Source: Sphingomicrobium sp. (GTDB lineage: Bacteria; Pseudomonadota; Alphaproteobacteria; Sphingomonadales; Sphingomonadaceae). Taken from it: a stretch of 64,000 nucleotides of DNA. A model generated the notes under the pieces. The model was given only the letters and a program-made list of their open reading frames with translations, was not told the DNA's origin and ran no database searches. Shown here piece by piece: positions 52,635 to 62,673 of this stretch. The position numbers were made by a program, and so were the translations under genes. How positions within the stretch are numbered: position 1 is the stretch's first letter; every line of letters begins with the position of its first letter. The DNA lies in assembly GCA_036563485.1 (NCBI GenBank), contig DATCMI010000001.1:1046001-1110000 (forward strand), in the 5' to 3' direction.

Positions 52635-55073
52635 ATGAATATACGTCACCTTGCGCTCACCGGCGTGGCGATTGCCGCGCTGTCCACGCCCGCTACCGCC
52701 CAATCCGTTGCTCAACCTGTTCAACCGGAGGTTGCGGAAGCCCCGGCAGTCGATGACCTGGACGCCGAAGAAGAGATCGTCGTTACCGGCGCCCGGCCGC
52801 GCGGCTCGGTCATCGGCGATATCCCACCGCAGAACGTGCTGAACTCCCGCGACATACGCGCGACCGGCGCCAGCAGCGTCGAGGAGATCCTGGAGGCGCT
52901 GGCGCCGCAGATTGGTAGCGGGCAGGGCCGTAGCGGCGGCCGTCCGATCACGCTCATCAACGGCCAGCGGATTTCGAGCTTCCGTGAGCTGCGCGACGTC
53001 CCGCCCGAAGCGATTCAGCGGATGGAGATCCTGCCGGAAGAAGTGGCGCTGAAATATGGCTATCGCGCCGACCAGAAGGTCGTGAACATCGTCCTTCGCG
53101 AGCGATTCCGCTCGACCACCGCTCAGGCCGGAACGCGCATCGCGACTGAAGGCGGCTATCTCGGCGGCAACGTCGACCTCACCCAGTTCAGCGTTCAGCG
53201 CAACGGCCGCACGACGATGAACGCGCATGTCGAAGGAAACGGCATGTTGACGGAGGGCGAGCGCAATATCCTGATCGACCCCGATCAGTCAGCGACGGCG
53301 GACCAACAGCTTGCGGCGCGGTCGTTGCTGCCGACCAAGCGCGATGTTCGGCTGTCCGGCACCATGAACCGCCAGCTCGGCACCGTCGGCGCCACGTTCA
53401 ACGCCGAAGTCGAGCATCGCGATGGCCGCGCGCTGGTCGGGCTTGGCGACACTTTGCTCGTGCCGCTTGCCCGCAATACCAGCACCGACAGCAGCCATGG
53501 CGGTATCGCGCTCAACGGCACGAAGGGCGACTGGCGATGGGCGCTTACCGGGAACGCCGACGTCCAGCAGGACGTCACGCGTACCGAACGCGACGATGCT
53601 CCCGGCGACCGCTCGCGCCAGACTCTGGTGTCGGGGGACTTCAAGGGCACGGCGAACGGCAAGCTGTTCACGCTCCCTGCCGGCAATGCGAGCACCACGC
53701 TGACGATCGGCGGCAGCACCCTCCACCTCGACAGCGAACGACAGCGCCTCGGCGTCGCGAGCAGCCAGTCGCTTGGGCGCACGACCGGCGAGGCGGCGGT
53801 CAACGTCGACCTGCCGATCTCGCGCCGCGGGCGGGACTTCAGCGCGCTCGGCAACTTGACGCTCAGCGCGAATGCCGGCGTGGACCAGATCAGCGACTTC
53901 GGCACGCTGACTACGATCGGCGCAGGCGCCAACTGGTCGCCCGTCGACCGCTTGAACCTGATCACGAGCTGGTCGCGCGAGGAAGGCGCGCCCAGTATCA
54001 ACCAGCTCGGCGATCCGGTGCTGGAAACGCCCGGCACGCGCATTTTCGATTTCACGACCGGCGGCACGGCCCTTGTGACCGCCACTACCGGCGGCAATCC
54101 TGACCTGCTCGCCGACCGGCGGACCGTGTGGAAGCTTGGCGGAAACTGGCAGCCGAGCGAAAAGACGGACCTGCGGCTGCGCGCCGAATATGTCCGCCAG
54201 ACGGTCGACCGGCCGATCGCCGGCCTTGCGGTCACGCCGACCCTCGAGGCGGCGTTCCCGGAGCGTTTCGTCCGCAATGGAGCGGGCGAACTGATCAGCG
54301 TCGATCTTCGGCCCGTCAACTTCGACAGCTCGGAGCGGCAGACGCTCCGGTTCGGCTTTGATTTCACCAAGCCGCTGGCGTCGCGGCGACCGTCGCAGGC
54401 CTTGGTCGAACAGCTTCGCGGACAGTTCGGCGGCGCCCGTCGCCCAGGTGGAGCCGAAGGCGCGGCGCCCACGGCCGGTGCGGATCGCCAGGGCGCCCGC
54501 GGTGCCGGAGCTGGAGGGCGCGGTGGCGGGTTCGGCGGGCGCAATGGCGGCCGGCTGACCTTCTCGCTGACCGACACGCTGACCTTCGTCGACAAGGTCA
54601 TCATCGGCCCGGGCCTGGCCGAGATCGATTATCTCGGCGGCGATGCGGCGGGGCAGAGCGGCGGCACGCCGCGGCACAACGTCGAAGCGCGCGCCGGTTA
54701 CTTCAACAACGGCCTGGGCGCGCGGCTGAGCGCGAACTGGCGCAGCGGCACGACTGTCGACACGCTCGCCGGCGACGAGCTTCGCTTCTCGCCGCTGTCG
54801 ACGTTCGACCTGCGGCTGTTCGCGAACGTCGGGCAAATTCCGGAAGTTGTCGTCAAGCACCCGTGGCTGCGCGGCTCGCAGGTCACGCTGCAGGTCGACA
54901 ATGTCTTCAACAGCCGCCCGAATGTTCGCAACGGGGCCGGCGCGGTGCCGCTTAACTACCAGCCGGGGCTTCTCGACCCGCTCGGGCGCACGGTGATGAT
55001 CAGCTTCCGCAAGCTGTTCCTGCCTGCCCGCTCGTTCTTCCGGAACGAGCGGGGTCAGGGCCAGTCGCGCTAG
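52635..55073 (+). CDS. TonB-dependent receptor
   Basis: An 812-residue outer-membrane protein. A signal peptide (MNIRHLALTGVAIAALSTPATAQ) is followed by a TonB box-like EEIVVTGARPRG and a plug domain with ATGASSVEEILEALAPQIG and GGRPITLINGQRI. The beta-barrel follows and ends LGRTVMISFRKLF. A Gly/Ala/Arg-rich insert (about residues 610-640, GGARRPGGAEGAAPTAG onward) interrupts the barrel, probably as an external or periplasmic loop. The ligand is not predictable. The start ATG 52635 gives the signal peptide. The gene converges with the M61 peptidase gene. Confidence 0.92.
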   Translation: MNIRHLALTGVAIAALSTPATAQSVAQPVQPEVAEAPAVDDLDAEEEIVVTGARPRGSVIGDIPPQNVLNSRDIRATGASSVEEILEALAPQIGSGQGRSGGRPITLINGQRISSFRELRDVPPEAIQRMEILPEEVALKYGYRADQKVVNIVLRERFRSTTAQAGTRIATEGGYLGGNVDLTQFSVQRNGRTTMNAHVEGNGMLTEGERNILIDPDQSATADQQLAARSLLPTKRDVRLSGTMNRQLGTVGATFNAEVEHRDGRALVGLGDTLLVPLARNTSTDSSHGGIALNGTKGDWRWALTGNADVQQDVTRTERDDAPGDRSRQTLVSGDFKGTANGKLFTLPAGNASTTLTIGGSTLHLDSERQRLGVASSQSLGRTTGEAAVNVDLPISRRGRDFSALGNLTLSANAGVDQISDFGTLTTIGAGANWSPVDRLNLITSWSREEGAPSINQLGDPVLETPGTRIFDFTTGGTALVTATTGGNPDLLADRRTVWKLGGNWQPSEKTDLRLRAEYVRQTVDRPIAGLAVTPTLEAAFPERFVRNGAGELISVDLRPVNFDSSERQTLRFGFDFTKPLASRRPSQALVEQLRGQFGGARRPGGAEGAAPTAGADRQGARGAGAGGRGGGFGGRNGGRLTFSLTDTLTFVDKVIIGPGLAEIDYLGGDAAGQSGGTPRHNVEARAGYFNNGLGARLSANWRSGTTVDTLAGDELRFSPLSTFDLRLFANVGQIPEVVVKHPWLRGSQVTLQVDNVFNSRPNVRNGAGAVPLNYQPGLLDPLGRTVMISFRKLFLPARSFFRNERGQGQSR

Positions 55074-56998
55074 CGCTTGGGCTGCAGCAGAAGGTCGAGC
55101 GCGCCGTTGCCCGCCCGCGTCTTGACGAGCCGCGGGTAGCGGATGCCGCCATTGTACGCGATGTTCACGGTCCGCACGGTGTCGCCGCGCTTGACGATCA
55201 GCCGCACCGGCTGGCCGTTGTCCTTCGCAGCCTTGATCGCGCTGGTCAGCGCATCCTTCGAGTAAGCGCGCTCGCCCACGGCGACGATTTCGTCTCCGCC
55301 GCGCAGCGACTGCGCGAACGCGGCGGAGCCCCAGCGGACGCCGCTCAGCTTGCGTTCCTTGCTGACGTTGAAGCCGAGTGAATAGTAAAAATCGTCGGTG
55401 CCAAACAGCTTGAGCCGAGCGGCATAAGCGCCGGTCGGCTCGTCGGTATAGGTAAGCTGATAGCCTGACCGTTCGAACCCGCCGAGCGGCGCGCGCGTGC
55501 TCGTCTGGTCGACGCGCTCGTGAAGGAAGCGCGCCCAGTCATAGGCATAGACGCCGTTCAGCGTCCGAATCACGTCCTCACGCGTGTAGGGAAGCACGCC
55601 CCAGTCGCCGTTGTTCACGCCGAAGAAGGCGCGGGCGAAGTCGTCCATGCCGCGCTTGCCGCCGGTGCCGCCGCGAATGATCGCGTCGGCCTCGATCCAG
55701 ATCAGCATGCCTTCGTTGTAATAATCCTCGTTCCGCTGGAACGTGCCCCACGGCTCCGGCCGGCGGTTCTGGATGATCGGGTCAAACGTCGTGTCCTCGA
55801 GCGCCCGCCATTCGCGCCCCGGCTGGTTGTCGAGGTTGGCGGCGGCGATCGCGATCTTGTCGAGCACGTCCTGCTTCGAGCTCATGCCCGAGCGCGCCTC
55901 CAGAACGGTGCCCCAAAACTGCGTCTGGCCTTCGTAGACCCACAGCAGGTTGTTGCGCAGCGGCGTCTTGAAGTCCGCGACGATCTGGCCGGCCGGGCGG
56001 CGATACTTGCCGTTCCAGCTGTGGACGAACTCGTGCGGAAACACGTTCCGGTCGAGCAAGTGGTTGGCGTAGTCGGTGTAGTAGCCCGGGTCGGTCGAAA
56101 TCTCGGTGCTGCGGTGATGCTCGAGCCCAATGCCGCCCAGCTTGTCGCTGATCGCATTGAGGAAGTCATAGTGGTCGAAATGGCGGGCGCCGAACAGCTT
56201 GACCGCCTGGTCGACCATCGCCCGGTGCTTGGCGAGCACGTCGGCCGGAAGCGCGAGCTCCTTCGCTTCGTCGGCGACAGTGTTGAGCGCGACATTGTGA
56301 CCGAGGTCGTCACGGCGGAAATGAAGGCCGGCGAATACCGGCGAGTCCTGCAGCGTCTCGAAGTTCACTTGCTGATAGGTCATCCGGTTCACGCCGGCGG
56401 GTGCCGAGCCAGCAGCGGGGCGGAGCGCCGTCGCCGCCTGCCAGCCGGCGGGGAGCGTCAGGGAGGCAACCACCGGGATGTTCCGGACGAAATAGCCGGC
56501 CGGATAGAGCGCCACCGACTCCCACTGGATGTTCGCCATTTCAGGAGTGGAGACAATGCGCCCTTGGTTCGACGCGGTCGCCGACAGGAACTGGAATTGC
56601 GCTTCCACTTCGGCCACGCCCGCCGGAACGTCGACATGATAGGCGGCGACTTCGACCGGGTCGCGCGCCCACTGCAGACGCTGTCCGTTGGCGGTGAATT
56701 GGACACCAGCGATCTTGTCGAGCTCGACATCCGGGCTGTGATGGCCGGGAAGCCACCGAGGCAACATCAGCGTCAGCCTGCCAGGCGCGGTAACCGGCAC
56801 CACCTCGCGAACCTTGAAGATCGCCCGTGCCATGTCGGTTGCGTCCACGTCGAGCCGGATGGTGCCGGGATAAGCAACGTCGCGCGCGGCAGGGATCGTC
56901 TCGACGATCGGCGTGGGCTGGGGCGCGCTGTTGCCGGGCACGACCTGTGCCGGGGCAGCGGAAGCGAGGAGCAGGCAGACAAACGCGGCATTCCGCAT
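55070..56998 (-). CDS. M61-family glycyl aminopeptidase-like metallopeptidase with PDZ domain
   Basis: A 642-residue exported peptidase. The signal peptide is [18 protein letters not shown]. An N-terminal beta domain (about 30-225) carries [13 protein letters not shown]. The catalytic domain has [11 protein letters not shown] and the zinc motif [10 protein letters not shown] (near residue 322) with a downstream glutamate in [12 protein letters not shown]-terminal PDZ-like domain (about 530-615) has [20 protein letters not shown] 56998 is chosen over an upstream frame. It faces hisS divergently; 127 bp separate the starts. Confidence 0.94.
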   Translation of the reverse strand: MRNAAFVCLLLASAAPAQVVPGNSAPQPTPIVETIPAARDVAYPGTIRLDVDATDMARAIFKVREVVPVTAPGRLTLMLPRWLPGHHSPDVELDKIAGVQFTANGQRLQWARDPVEVAAYHVDVPAGVAEVEAQFQFLSATASNQGRIVSTPEMANIQWESVALYPAGYFVRNIPVVASLTLPAGWQAATALRPAAGSAPAGVNRMTYQQVNFETLQDSPVFAGLHFRRDDLGHNVALNTVADEAKELALPADVLAKHRAMVDQAVKLFGARHFDHYDFLNAISDKLGGIGLEHHRSTEISTDPGYYTDYANHLLDRNVFPHEFVHSWNGKYRRPAGQIVADFKTPLRNNLLWVYEGQTQFWGTVLEARSGMSSKQDVLDKIAIAAANLDNQPGREWRALEDTTFDPIIQNRRPEPWGTFQRNEDYYNEGMLIWIEADAIIRGGTGGKRGMDDFARAFFGVNNGDWGVLPYTREDVIRTLNGVYAYDWARFLHERVDQTSTRAPLGGFERSGYQLTYTDEPTGAYAARLKLFGTDDFYYSLGFNVSKERKLSGVRWGSAAFAQSLRGGDEIVAVGERAYSKDALTSAIKAAKDNGQPVRLIVKRGDTVRTVNIAYNGGIRYPRLVKTRAGNGALDLLLQPKR

Positions 56999-57125
56999 GG
57001 ACGATCTCCGAGGACAAGGAAGCTGCGGCCCGCTTGGGCAGCCGCCTCGTCCATGTCCACCCGCATTCGGTCGCCCGCCGATGCATTCCTTTCCTTTGTC
57101 GAAACTTTTTGCCATTCGCGCCGCG

Positions 57126-58352
57126 ATGACGCCCGTTCAGCCCGTCCGGGGCACGCAAAGCCTGATTGGAGAAGAAGCCGACCGTCTAGCGACGGTGATC
57201 GCGGCGTTCGACAAGGTGCGCCGGCTTTACGGCTTCAAGCGCGTCGAAGTGCCGACGATCGAGCAGACGGCGGTCTTTTCCCGCACGATGGGCGAGACCA
57301 CAGATGTCGTGTCGAAGGAAATGTATTCGTTCGAGGACCGCGGCGGCGAGTCGATCACGCTGCGGCCCGAATTTACTGCCGGCATTTGCCGCGCGTACAT
57401 GAGCGAAGGCTGGCAGCAGTACGCGCCGGTCAAGGTCGCCACCTACGGCTCGGCTTTCCGCTACGAACGGCCGCAGAAGGGACGCTTCCGCGAATTCCAC
57501 CAGCTCGATGCGGAGATCCTCGGCGCAGGCGAGCCGCAAGCCGATGTCGAGCTTCTCGCATTCGCTGACCAGCTGCTTAAGGAGCTGGGGATCAGCGCTG
57601 CGGTCCTGAAACTCAACACCTTGGGCGACCCCGAAACGCGCAGTGCCTGGCGCGATGCGCTTCATGATCATTTCCGTGCCCGGGCTTCAGAGCTCAGCGA
57701 AGACAGCCAGGCCCGGCTCGAACGCAACCCGCTGCGCATTCTCGACAGCAAGGCGCACCAGGATTGGCCCGTCGTCGACAGCGCACCTGTGATCGACGAC
57801 TTCCTGACGGCCGAGGCTGCGGATTTCTTCCGCCGGGTCACTGAAGGCCTCGACGCTGCCGGCATTCGTTGGGAGCGGGCGCCGCGGCTGGTGCGCGGCC
57901 TCGATTACTACCGCCACACGGCGTTCGAATTCATCACCGACCAGCTCGGCGCGCAGGGCACGGTGCTGGCCGGCGGCCGCTACGACGGGCTGATGGAAGC
58001 GCTTGGCGGGCCGCACACGCCGGCGGTCGGCTGGGCCGCGGGCATCGAGCGCCTCGCGATGATGATCGACGCTCCGGCTCCGACGGTCGCCGACGTTGCC
58101 GTGGTGGCGGAAAACGCAGCGCGCGAGGCAGAGGCATTCGGCCTGGCCGCCGAGCTGCGCCGAGCGCATATCGCGGCCCAAATCTACGTCACTGGCAGCG
58201 CTCGCAAACGCTACGATCGGGCGATGAAGGCAAAGCCCGGGGCGATCGTGTCGCTCGATGTCCGGGACGGCGCGAGCACCCGCAACTTCCGCCTCCTCGA
58301 CGACAAGAATGAAGCGGCTCGGCGGGCCGAGGGCATCGTGCAGCAGGCATGA
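57126..58352 (+). CDS. hisS: Histidine--tRNA ligase
   Basis: A 408-residue class II synthetase. Motif 1 region is [19 protein letters not shown]. Motif 2 is [22 protein letters not shown]. The histidine-specific HisA box is [13 protein letters not shown]. Motif 3 is [12 protein letters not shown]. An anticodon-binding domain follows. ATG at 57126 is preferred; an ATG at 57081 and longer frames are open upstream. It is coupled to prfA (ATGA). Confidence 0.96.
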   Translation: MTPVQPVRGTQSLIGEEADRLATVIAAFDKVRRLYGFKRVEVPTIEQTAVFSRTMGETTDVVSKEMYSFEDRGGESITLRPEFTAGICRAYMSEGWQQYAPVKVATYGSAFRYERPQKGRFREFHQLDAEILGAGEPQADVELLAFADQLLKELGISAAVLKLNTLGDPETRSAWRDALHDHFRARASELSEDSQARLERNPLRILDSKAHQDWPVVDSAPVIDDFLTAEAADFFRRVTEGLDAAGIRWERAPRLVRGLDYYRHTAFEFITDQLGAQGTVLAGGRYDGLMEALGGPHTPAVGWAAGIERLAMMIDAPAPTVADVAVVAENAAREAEAFGLAAELRRAHIAAQIYVTGSARKRYDRAMKAKPGAIVSLDVRDGASTRNFRLLDDKNEAARRAEGIVQQA

Positions 58353-59428
58353 CCCAGATCTCGTCCGAACGCATCGCCTCCATAGAGGCCCGCCGGCACG
58401 AGCTTGCCGACGCAATGGCGGCGCCGAACCTGTCGCCCGACGAGTTCGTGCGGCTGTCGAAGGACTATGCCGCGATCGAACCCGTTGCCGCGGCGGCACG
58501 CGAAGTCCGCCGCCTGCGCGCCGAGCGCGAGAGCCTGGCGGCAATGACTCGCGACGCCGATGCCGAAATGCGGGCGATGGCCGAGGAAGAACTGGCGGAG
58601 ATCGAAGGCAAGCTGCCCGAGGCCGAACGCGCGCTTGCTTTGCAGCTGCTGCCGAAGGACGCGGCGGACGAACGGGCGGCCATGCTGGAACTCCGCGCCG
58701 GTACCGGCGGCGACGAAGCGGCGCTGTTCGCAGGCGACCTGCTGCGCATGTACCAGCGCTTCGCCGAGGAGCAGGGCTGGCGGTTCGAGCTGATCTCCGC
58801 AAGCAGTTCGGAAGTCGGCGGCTACAAGGAAGCCGTCGCCTCGATCAGCGGCGCCGGCGTCTTCGCGCGCCTGAAGTTCGAAAGCGGCGTGCATCGGGTT
58901 CAGCGCGTCCCCGCCACCGAGAGCGGCGGGCGCATCCACACGTCGGCAGCGACGGTCGCCGTCCTGCCCGAAGCCGAGGACGTCGATGTCCAGATCGACG
59001 ACAAGGACCTTCGAATCGACGTATACCGCTCGTCGGGTCCAGGGGGGCAGTCGGTGAACACGACCGACAGCGCCGTGCGCATCACCCACCTTCCGTCCGG
59101 GCTTGTCGTCATTCAGCAGGACGAAAAGTCGCAGCACAAGAACAAGGCCAAGGCTCTGAAGGTGCTACGCACCCGGCTGTTCGAGCTGGAGCGCGAGCGG
59201 CTTGCCAATGAACGCGCCGGCGCCCGCAAGTCGATGGTTGGCTCGGGCGACCGATCGGAGCGGATCCGAACCTACAATTTCCCGCAGGGGCGCGTCACCG
59301 ATCACCGGATCAACCTGACGCTCCACAAGCTCGACGAAGTGCTCGAAGGGCCGGGACTAACCGAGATCATAGACGCGCTCGTGTCCGAGGACGAAGCGCA
59401 ACGGCTCGCCGGGCTGGAAGAGGCCTAG
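58349..59428 (+). CDS. prfA: Peptide chain release factor 1
   Basis: A 359-residue class I release factor for UAA and UAG. The stop-codon tripeptide PAT is in [17 protein letters not shown]. The catalytic GGQ lies in [20 protein letters not shown]. The end of the protein follows RF1 ([19 protein letters not shown]). It is followed 35 bp later by prmC, which methylates the GGQ glutamine. The functional pair is conserved in this order in many bacteria. Confidence 0.98.
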   Translation: MTQISSERIASIEARRHELADAMAAPNLSPDEFVRLSKDYAAIEPVAAAAREVRRLRAERESLAAMTRDADAEMRAMAEEELAEIEGKLPEAERALALQLLPKDAADERAAMLELRAGTGGDEAALFAGDLLRMYQRFAEEQGWRFELISASSSEVGGYKEAVASISGAGVFARLKFESGVHRVQRVPATESGGRIHTSAATVAVLPEAEDVDVQIDDKDLRIDVYRSSGPGGQSVNTTDSAVRITHLPSGLVVIQQDEKSQHKNKAKALKVLRTRLFELERERLANERAGARKSMVGSGDRSERIRTYNFPQGRVTDHRINLTLHKLDEVLEGPGLTEIIDALVSEDEAQRLAGLEEA

Positions 59429-59463
59429 GGCACACCCCACCTCACGCGAGTGGAGTTCAAATC

Positions 59464-60294
59464 TTGAAGCCGATCGTCCGCGCGCTCAATGATGCGGCGC
59501 GCCAGTTAAGCGGAACCAGCGACACCTCGCGGCTCGATGCAGAGCTGCTGATGGCCGAGGCGTTCCACATCGATCGCGACAAATTGCTGCTGTCGCCGCC
59601 GCAGCGCGATGTGCCCGACCGCTTTTGGTCCATGGTCGAACGTCGCAAGTCTGGCGAGCCGATCGCCTACATCACCGGACGACGCGCCTTCTGGAATATC
59701 GATCTTCACGTCGGCCCTGGGGTGCTGGTTCCCCGGCCGGACAGCGAAGTGCTGATCGCCTCCGCCATCGAGCATTTCGGGCGAGTGGGCGAAGCGCCGA
59801 AGCGCATCCTCGATCTTGGTACCGGGCCGGGGACGCTGATCCTCGCCGCTCTCGACATCTGGCCCGACGCGCTGGGCCTGGGAGTCGACGTTTCGCGCCA
59901 GGCCTTGTCCTATGCGTCGGCCAATGCGCGGCGGCTGGGGCTTGAGCCGCGGGTGCGATTCCAGCTCGGCAATTGGGCGGACGGAATTGCTGAGCGGTTC
60001 GACCTGATCCTGTGCAATCCGCCCTATATCGCGGAAGGCGCAGAGCTCGGTCCCGGCGTTCGCGAATATGAGCCTGACGAAGCCTTGTTTGCCGGGCGCG
60101 AAGGCCTCGACGCCTATCGCGAACTGGCGCCGCAGCTTGCGCGACTGCTCAATCGCCGCGGCATTGCGGCAATCGAAATCGCCCCCGATCAGGCGGACGC
60201 CGTCACTTACCTTCTTGCTCGCGACGGGCTGTCGGCGCGGGTCGCGGACGACCTCGCAGGGCGCGACCGGGCGGTATTGCTAACCTGGGTGTGA
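59464..60294 (+). CDS. prmC: Release factor glutamine methyltransferase
   Basis: A 276-residue SAM-dependent methylase that modifies the GGQ glutamine of RF1 and RF2. The N-terminal helical domain has LDAELLMAEAF. The Rossmann domain has ILDLGTGPGTLILAAL and the substrate-binding LCNPPYIAEGAEL (NPPY). It opens with TTG at 59464; no earlier ATG fits the family N-terminus. Length is normal. Confidence 0.95.
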   Translation: MKPIVRALNDAARQLSGTSDTSRLDAELLMAEAFHIDRDKLLLSPPQRDVPDRFWSMVERRKSGEPIAYITGRRAFWNIDLHVGPGVLVPRPDSEVLIASAIEHFGRVGEAPKRILDLGTGPGTLILAALDIWPDALGLGVDVSRQALSYASANARRLGLEPRVRFQLGNWADGIAERFDLILCNPPYIAEGAELGPGVREYEPDEALFAGREGLDAYRELAPQLARLLNRRGIAAIEIAPDQADAVTYLLARDGLSARVADDLAGRDRAVLLTWV

Positions 60295-60521
60295 ACGAAA
60301 TCGCTTGGCAGATGCGGCCATGCGCACTACATCAAGGCTCTGGGCCGGGCCCGCTCCACCACATCGAAGATGTAGAGCGCATCCCGTCCCGACCCCCGAA
60401 GCAATCGGCCGTTACCCTCGCGCATGTGGCGCAAGCGAAACGGGAAGGGTCAGGAGCCGGCGCCCGCGCGCCGACCCTGCTGCCCGGTTACCCAAGGGGC
60501 TAGCGACACTGCGTAAGGACG
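60295..60521. other. Intergenic region between prmC and the DUF4167 gene
   Basis: There are 227 bp without a credible gene. A 70-codon plus-strand frame (60291-60503) has no recognisable content. AGGGTC (60446-60451) pairs with GACCCT (60473-60478), with GGCGC/GCGCC inside, giving a plausible hairpin without a T-run. A leader RNA for the DUF4167 gene is possible but unproven. Confidence 0.5.
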
Positions 60522-61187
60522 GTGGATTTGATCAATAATCGTCAAGGCGGCCGCAGGCGCGGTCGCGGGGGCCAGCGGAACCCGAACATGGGTGGACAGC
60601 CGGGCAACCGGCAGGACAACCGCCAGCGCGGCAATGCCGCCCAGCTTCTCGAAAAGTACAAGAGCATGGCGCGCGACGCGCAGCTCGCGGGCGATCGCGT
60701 GCAGACCGAATATTATCTGCAGTTCGCCGACCATTATTTCCGGGTGCTGAGCGAAAGCCGCGCCCGCTTCGAAGAACAGAACCCGCGCCGCGGCCGCGAT
60801 GACGACGACCAGGACGACGACGACAGCGACGAGCTGGACGCCGGCGACAACGACGTCTCCGACGAGCAGCAGGAGCGCGAAGAGCGCCACGAGCGCCAGG
60901 ACCGGGAAGAGCGGCAGGATCGCGGCGAACGCAACCAGCGCCGCAGCCGTCCGCGCCGCGATCGCGACGATCGCCAGCAGGGTCGCGACGCCGACTCCGA
61001 CGACGACCAGCGTCAGTTCAATGGCAGCACCAACGGCGAGACGATCGCGTTCGACGTGCTTCCGCCAGCAATCGGCCGCGATGACGACAGCTCGGACGAA
61101 GAGGAGGAGCAGCCCCGTGCGCCGCGCCGCCGCACTCGCCGCGCGCGTCCGACCGAAGGCGAAGAGGAAGTCGCTCCGGCCGCCTGA
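60522..61187 (+). CDS. DUF4167 family protein with charged tail
   Basis: A 221-residue protein. The N-terminal DUF4167 domain (1-80) has basic GGRRRGRGGQ, then NAAQLLEKYKSMARDAQLAGDRVQTEYYLQFADHYFR, the conserved core. The remaining 140 residues are low-complexity, first acidic (DDDDQDDDDSDELD) and then Arg/Glu/Gln-rich. GTG at 60522 or TTG at 60528 starts the protein; AAGGAC lies just upstream. The family is common in alphaproteobacteria near prfA-prmC and its role is unknown. Both the Arg-Gly-rich head and the charged tail suggest nucleic-acid or ribosome association. Confidence 0.85.
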   Translation: MDLINNRQGGRRRGRGGQRNPNMGGQPGNRQDNRQRGNAAQLLEKYKSMARDAQLAGDRVQTEYYLQFADHYFRVLSESRARFEEQNPRRGRDDDDQDDDDSDELDAGDNDVSDEQQEREERHERQDREERQDRGERNQRRSRPRRDRDDRQQGRDADSDDDQRQFNGSTNGETIAFDVLPPAIGRDDDSSDEEEEQPRAPRRRTRRARPTEGEEEVAPAA

Positions 61188-61224
61188 GGCCGTTCAGTTG
61201 ACAGTCACTGCTGCTGACTGACAA

Positions 61225-61252
61225 CTCTCCTTCACGAGCGAGTGAGGGAGAG
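61225..61252 (+). promoter_or_regulatory. Hairpin covering the ribosome-binding site of the first DUF4139 gene
   Basis: CTCTCCTTCAC (61225-61235) pairs with GTGAGGGAGAG (61242-61252) over 11 bp with one T-G pair and a 6-nt loop GAGCGA. The right arm includes the purine-rich GAGGGAGAG that serves as ribosome-binding site for the TTG start at 61257. An imperfect hairpin just upstream (61197-61207 with 61215-61225) precedes it. This may limit translation, or be one copy of a dispersed repeat. Confidence 0.5.
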
Positions 61253-61256
61253 GGTC

Positions 61257-62672
61257 TTGTCGCGTAACTATCTTCTTGGGGCCGCTGCGCTGGTCAGTGG
61301 CGCTGCCATGGCGCAGCCCGCTTCGACCCCGATCCAGACGGCGCAGGGCGACATCGCTGTCACCATCTACAACAACGATCGAGCGCTGGTCGAAGACAAG
61401 CGCGTCCTCAACCTCCCGTCGGGCCGCAGCCGTCAGGAGTTCCGCGACGTGTCCGCGCAGATCCAGCCGGAGACGGTGACGCTGTCGGGCCGCGGCGTCG
61501 GCATTGTCGAACAGAATTTCGACTTCGACCTGCTGTCGCCATCGGCGCTGATGCAGAATGCTGTGGGGCAGACTGTTACCGTGGTTCGGGTCAACCCTGC
61601 CACGGGCGCCGAGGTTCGCGAACGCGCGAAGATCCTCGCGGCGAATGGCGGCGTGGTGATGCAGATCGGCGACCGCATCGAAGTGCTTCGCGACGATGGT
61701 CTTCCGGCCCGGGTGATTTTCGACCAGGTGCCGCCGAGCCTCCGCGCCCGGCCGACTTTGTCGGTGACGGTCGAGACCGCTGCCGGCGGTCCTCGCCCGG
61801 TGATCCTCACCTATCTGACGCCGGGGCTCGCCTGGTCCGCCGACTATGTCGCCTTGTTCGACGAAGCGAACGGACGGATGGACGTACAGGGCTGGATCAC
61901 GCTGACCAACAACAGCGGCACGCCTTATGTGAACGCGTCCACCTTGCTGGTCGCCGGAGCAGTCGGCTCGGCCCGCGACAATTATGGCCGCTACGGCGGC
62001 TATCCGCCCCCGCCCCCGCCTCCGCCGCCGAGCATCGACCGCGCCGGGACCGAAAGCGCGCCGCGTGAGCGGATCGGGGATTTCTACCTCTACCCGCTGC
62101 CGGAACGGACGACGATCGCCGACAAGCAGACCAAGCAGGTCAGCTTCCTGGATGCGCAGGGCACGCCTGCGGCGCGGGCCTATGAATTCGTCAATGGCTG
62201 GCTGTCGACCAACGAGCAGCCGGTCAGCGCCAACACCGTCCTGCGCTTCACGACCTCGCGCAACCAGGGGCTGGGCGACGCGCTGCCCGCGGGCACCATG
62301 CGCGTTTATCAGCGCGATGCCCGCGGCAATCCGCAGTTCGTCGGCGAGCATCGGATCGGTCATACGCCGATGGGGTCGAGCCTCGGCCTCCTGACCGGCC
62401 AGGCGTTCGACGTGAAGGTCCGCACGATCGTCGAGGAACGCACGCGGCTCGGCAACGATCGCTGGCGGACGCGCATGCGCTACACGCTGACGAACGCGTC
62501 GCCGAAGCCGATCACGGTCGACCTGATGCAGTCGGGCCTGTGGGGCGACACCCGCATCATCCAGGAAAGCATCAAGTCGACCCGGACGACCGCAGACGAT
62601 GCGCGCTGGCGCGTGCCGGTGCCGGCGAACGGCGAAGCAACAGTCACGGCGACGTTCGACACCCGCTACTAA
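61257..62672 (+). CDS. DUF4139 family exported protein, copy 1
   Basis: About 471 residues, exported: the signal peptide reads LSRNYLLGAAALVSGAAMAQ. The DUF4139 region includes GDIAVTIYNNDRALVEDKR, TPGLAWSADYVALFDEANG, and a nine-proline stretch (GGYPPPPPPPPPSID) in the middle. The C-terminal half has IGDFYLYPLPERTTIADKQTKQVSFL, typical. TTG at 61257 with a purine-rich ribosome-binding site is the better start; GTG at 61242 is the alternative. Function unknown. The next gene is a paralogue directly following. Confidence 0.85.
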   Translation: MSRNYLLGAAALVSGAAMAQPASTPIQTAQGDIAVTIYNNDRALVEDKRVLNLPSGRSRQEFRDVSAQIQPETVTLSGRGVGIVEQNFDFDLLSPSALMQNAVGQTVTVVRVNPATGAEVRERAKILAANGGVVMQIGDRIEVLRDDGLPARVIFDQVPPSLRARPTLSVTVETAAGGPRPVILTYLTPGLAWSADYVALFDEANGRMDVQGWITLTNNSGTPYVNASTLLVAGAVGSARDNYGRYGGYPPPPPPPPPSIDRAGTESAPRERIGDFYLYPLPERTTIADKQTKQVSFLDAQGTPAARAYEFVNGWLSTNEQPVSANTVLRFTTSRNQGLGDALPAGTMRVYQRDARGNPQFVGEHRIGHTPMGSSLGLLTGQAFDVKVRTIVEERTRLGNDRWRTRMRYTLTNASPKPITVDLMQSGLWGDTRIIQESIKSTRTTADDARWRVPVPANGEATVTATFDTRY

Positions 62673-62673
62673 G

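Noticed and set aside
55520..57568. 682-codon plus-strand frame opposite the M61 peptidase and the start of hisS
   Set aside because: The opposite strand encodes a complete peptidase with zinc motif and signal peptide; this frame has no motifs.
60291..60503. 70-codon frame after prmC
   Set aside because: It overlaps the prmC stop, has no ribosome-binding site or recognisable sequence, and looks like intergenic GC-rich noise.
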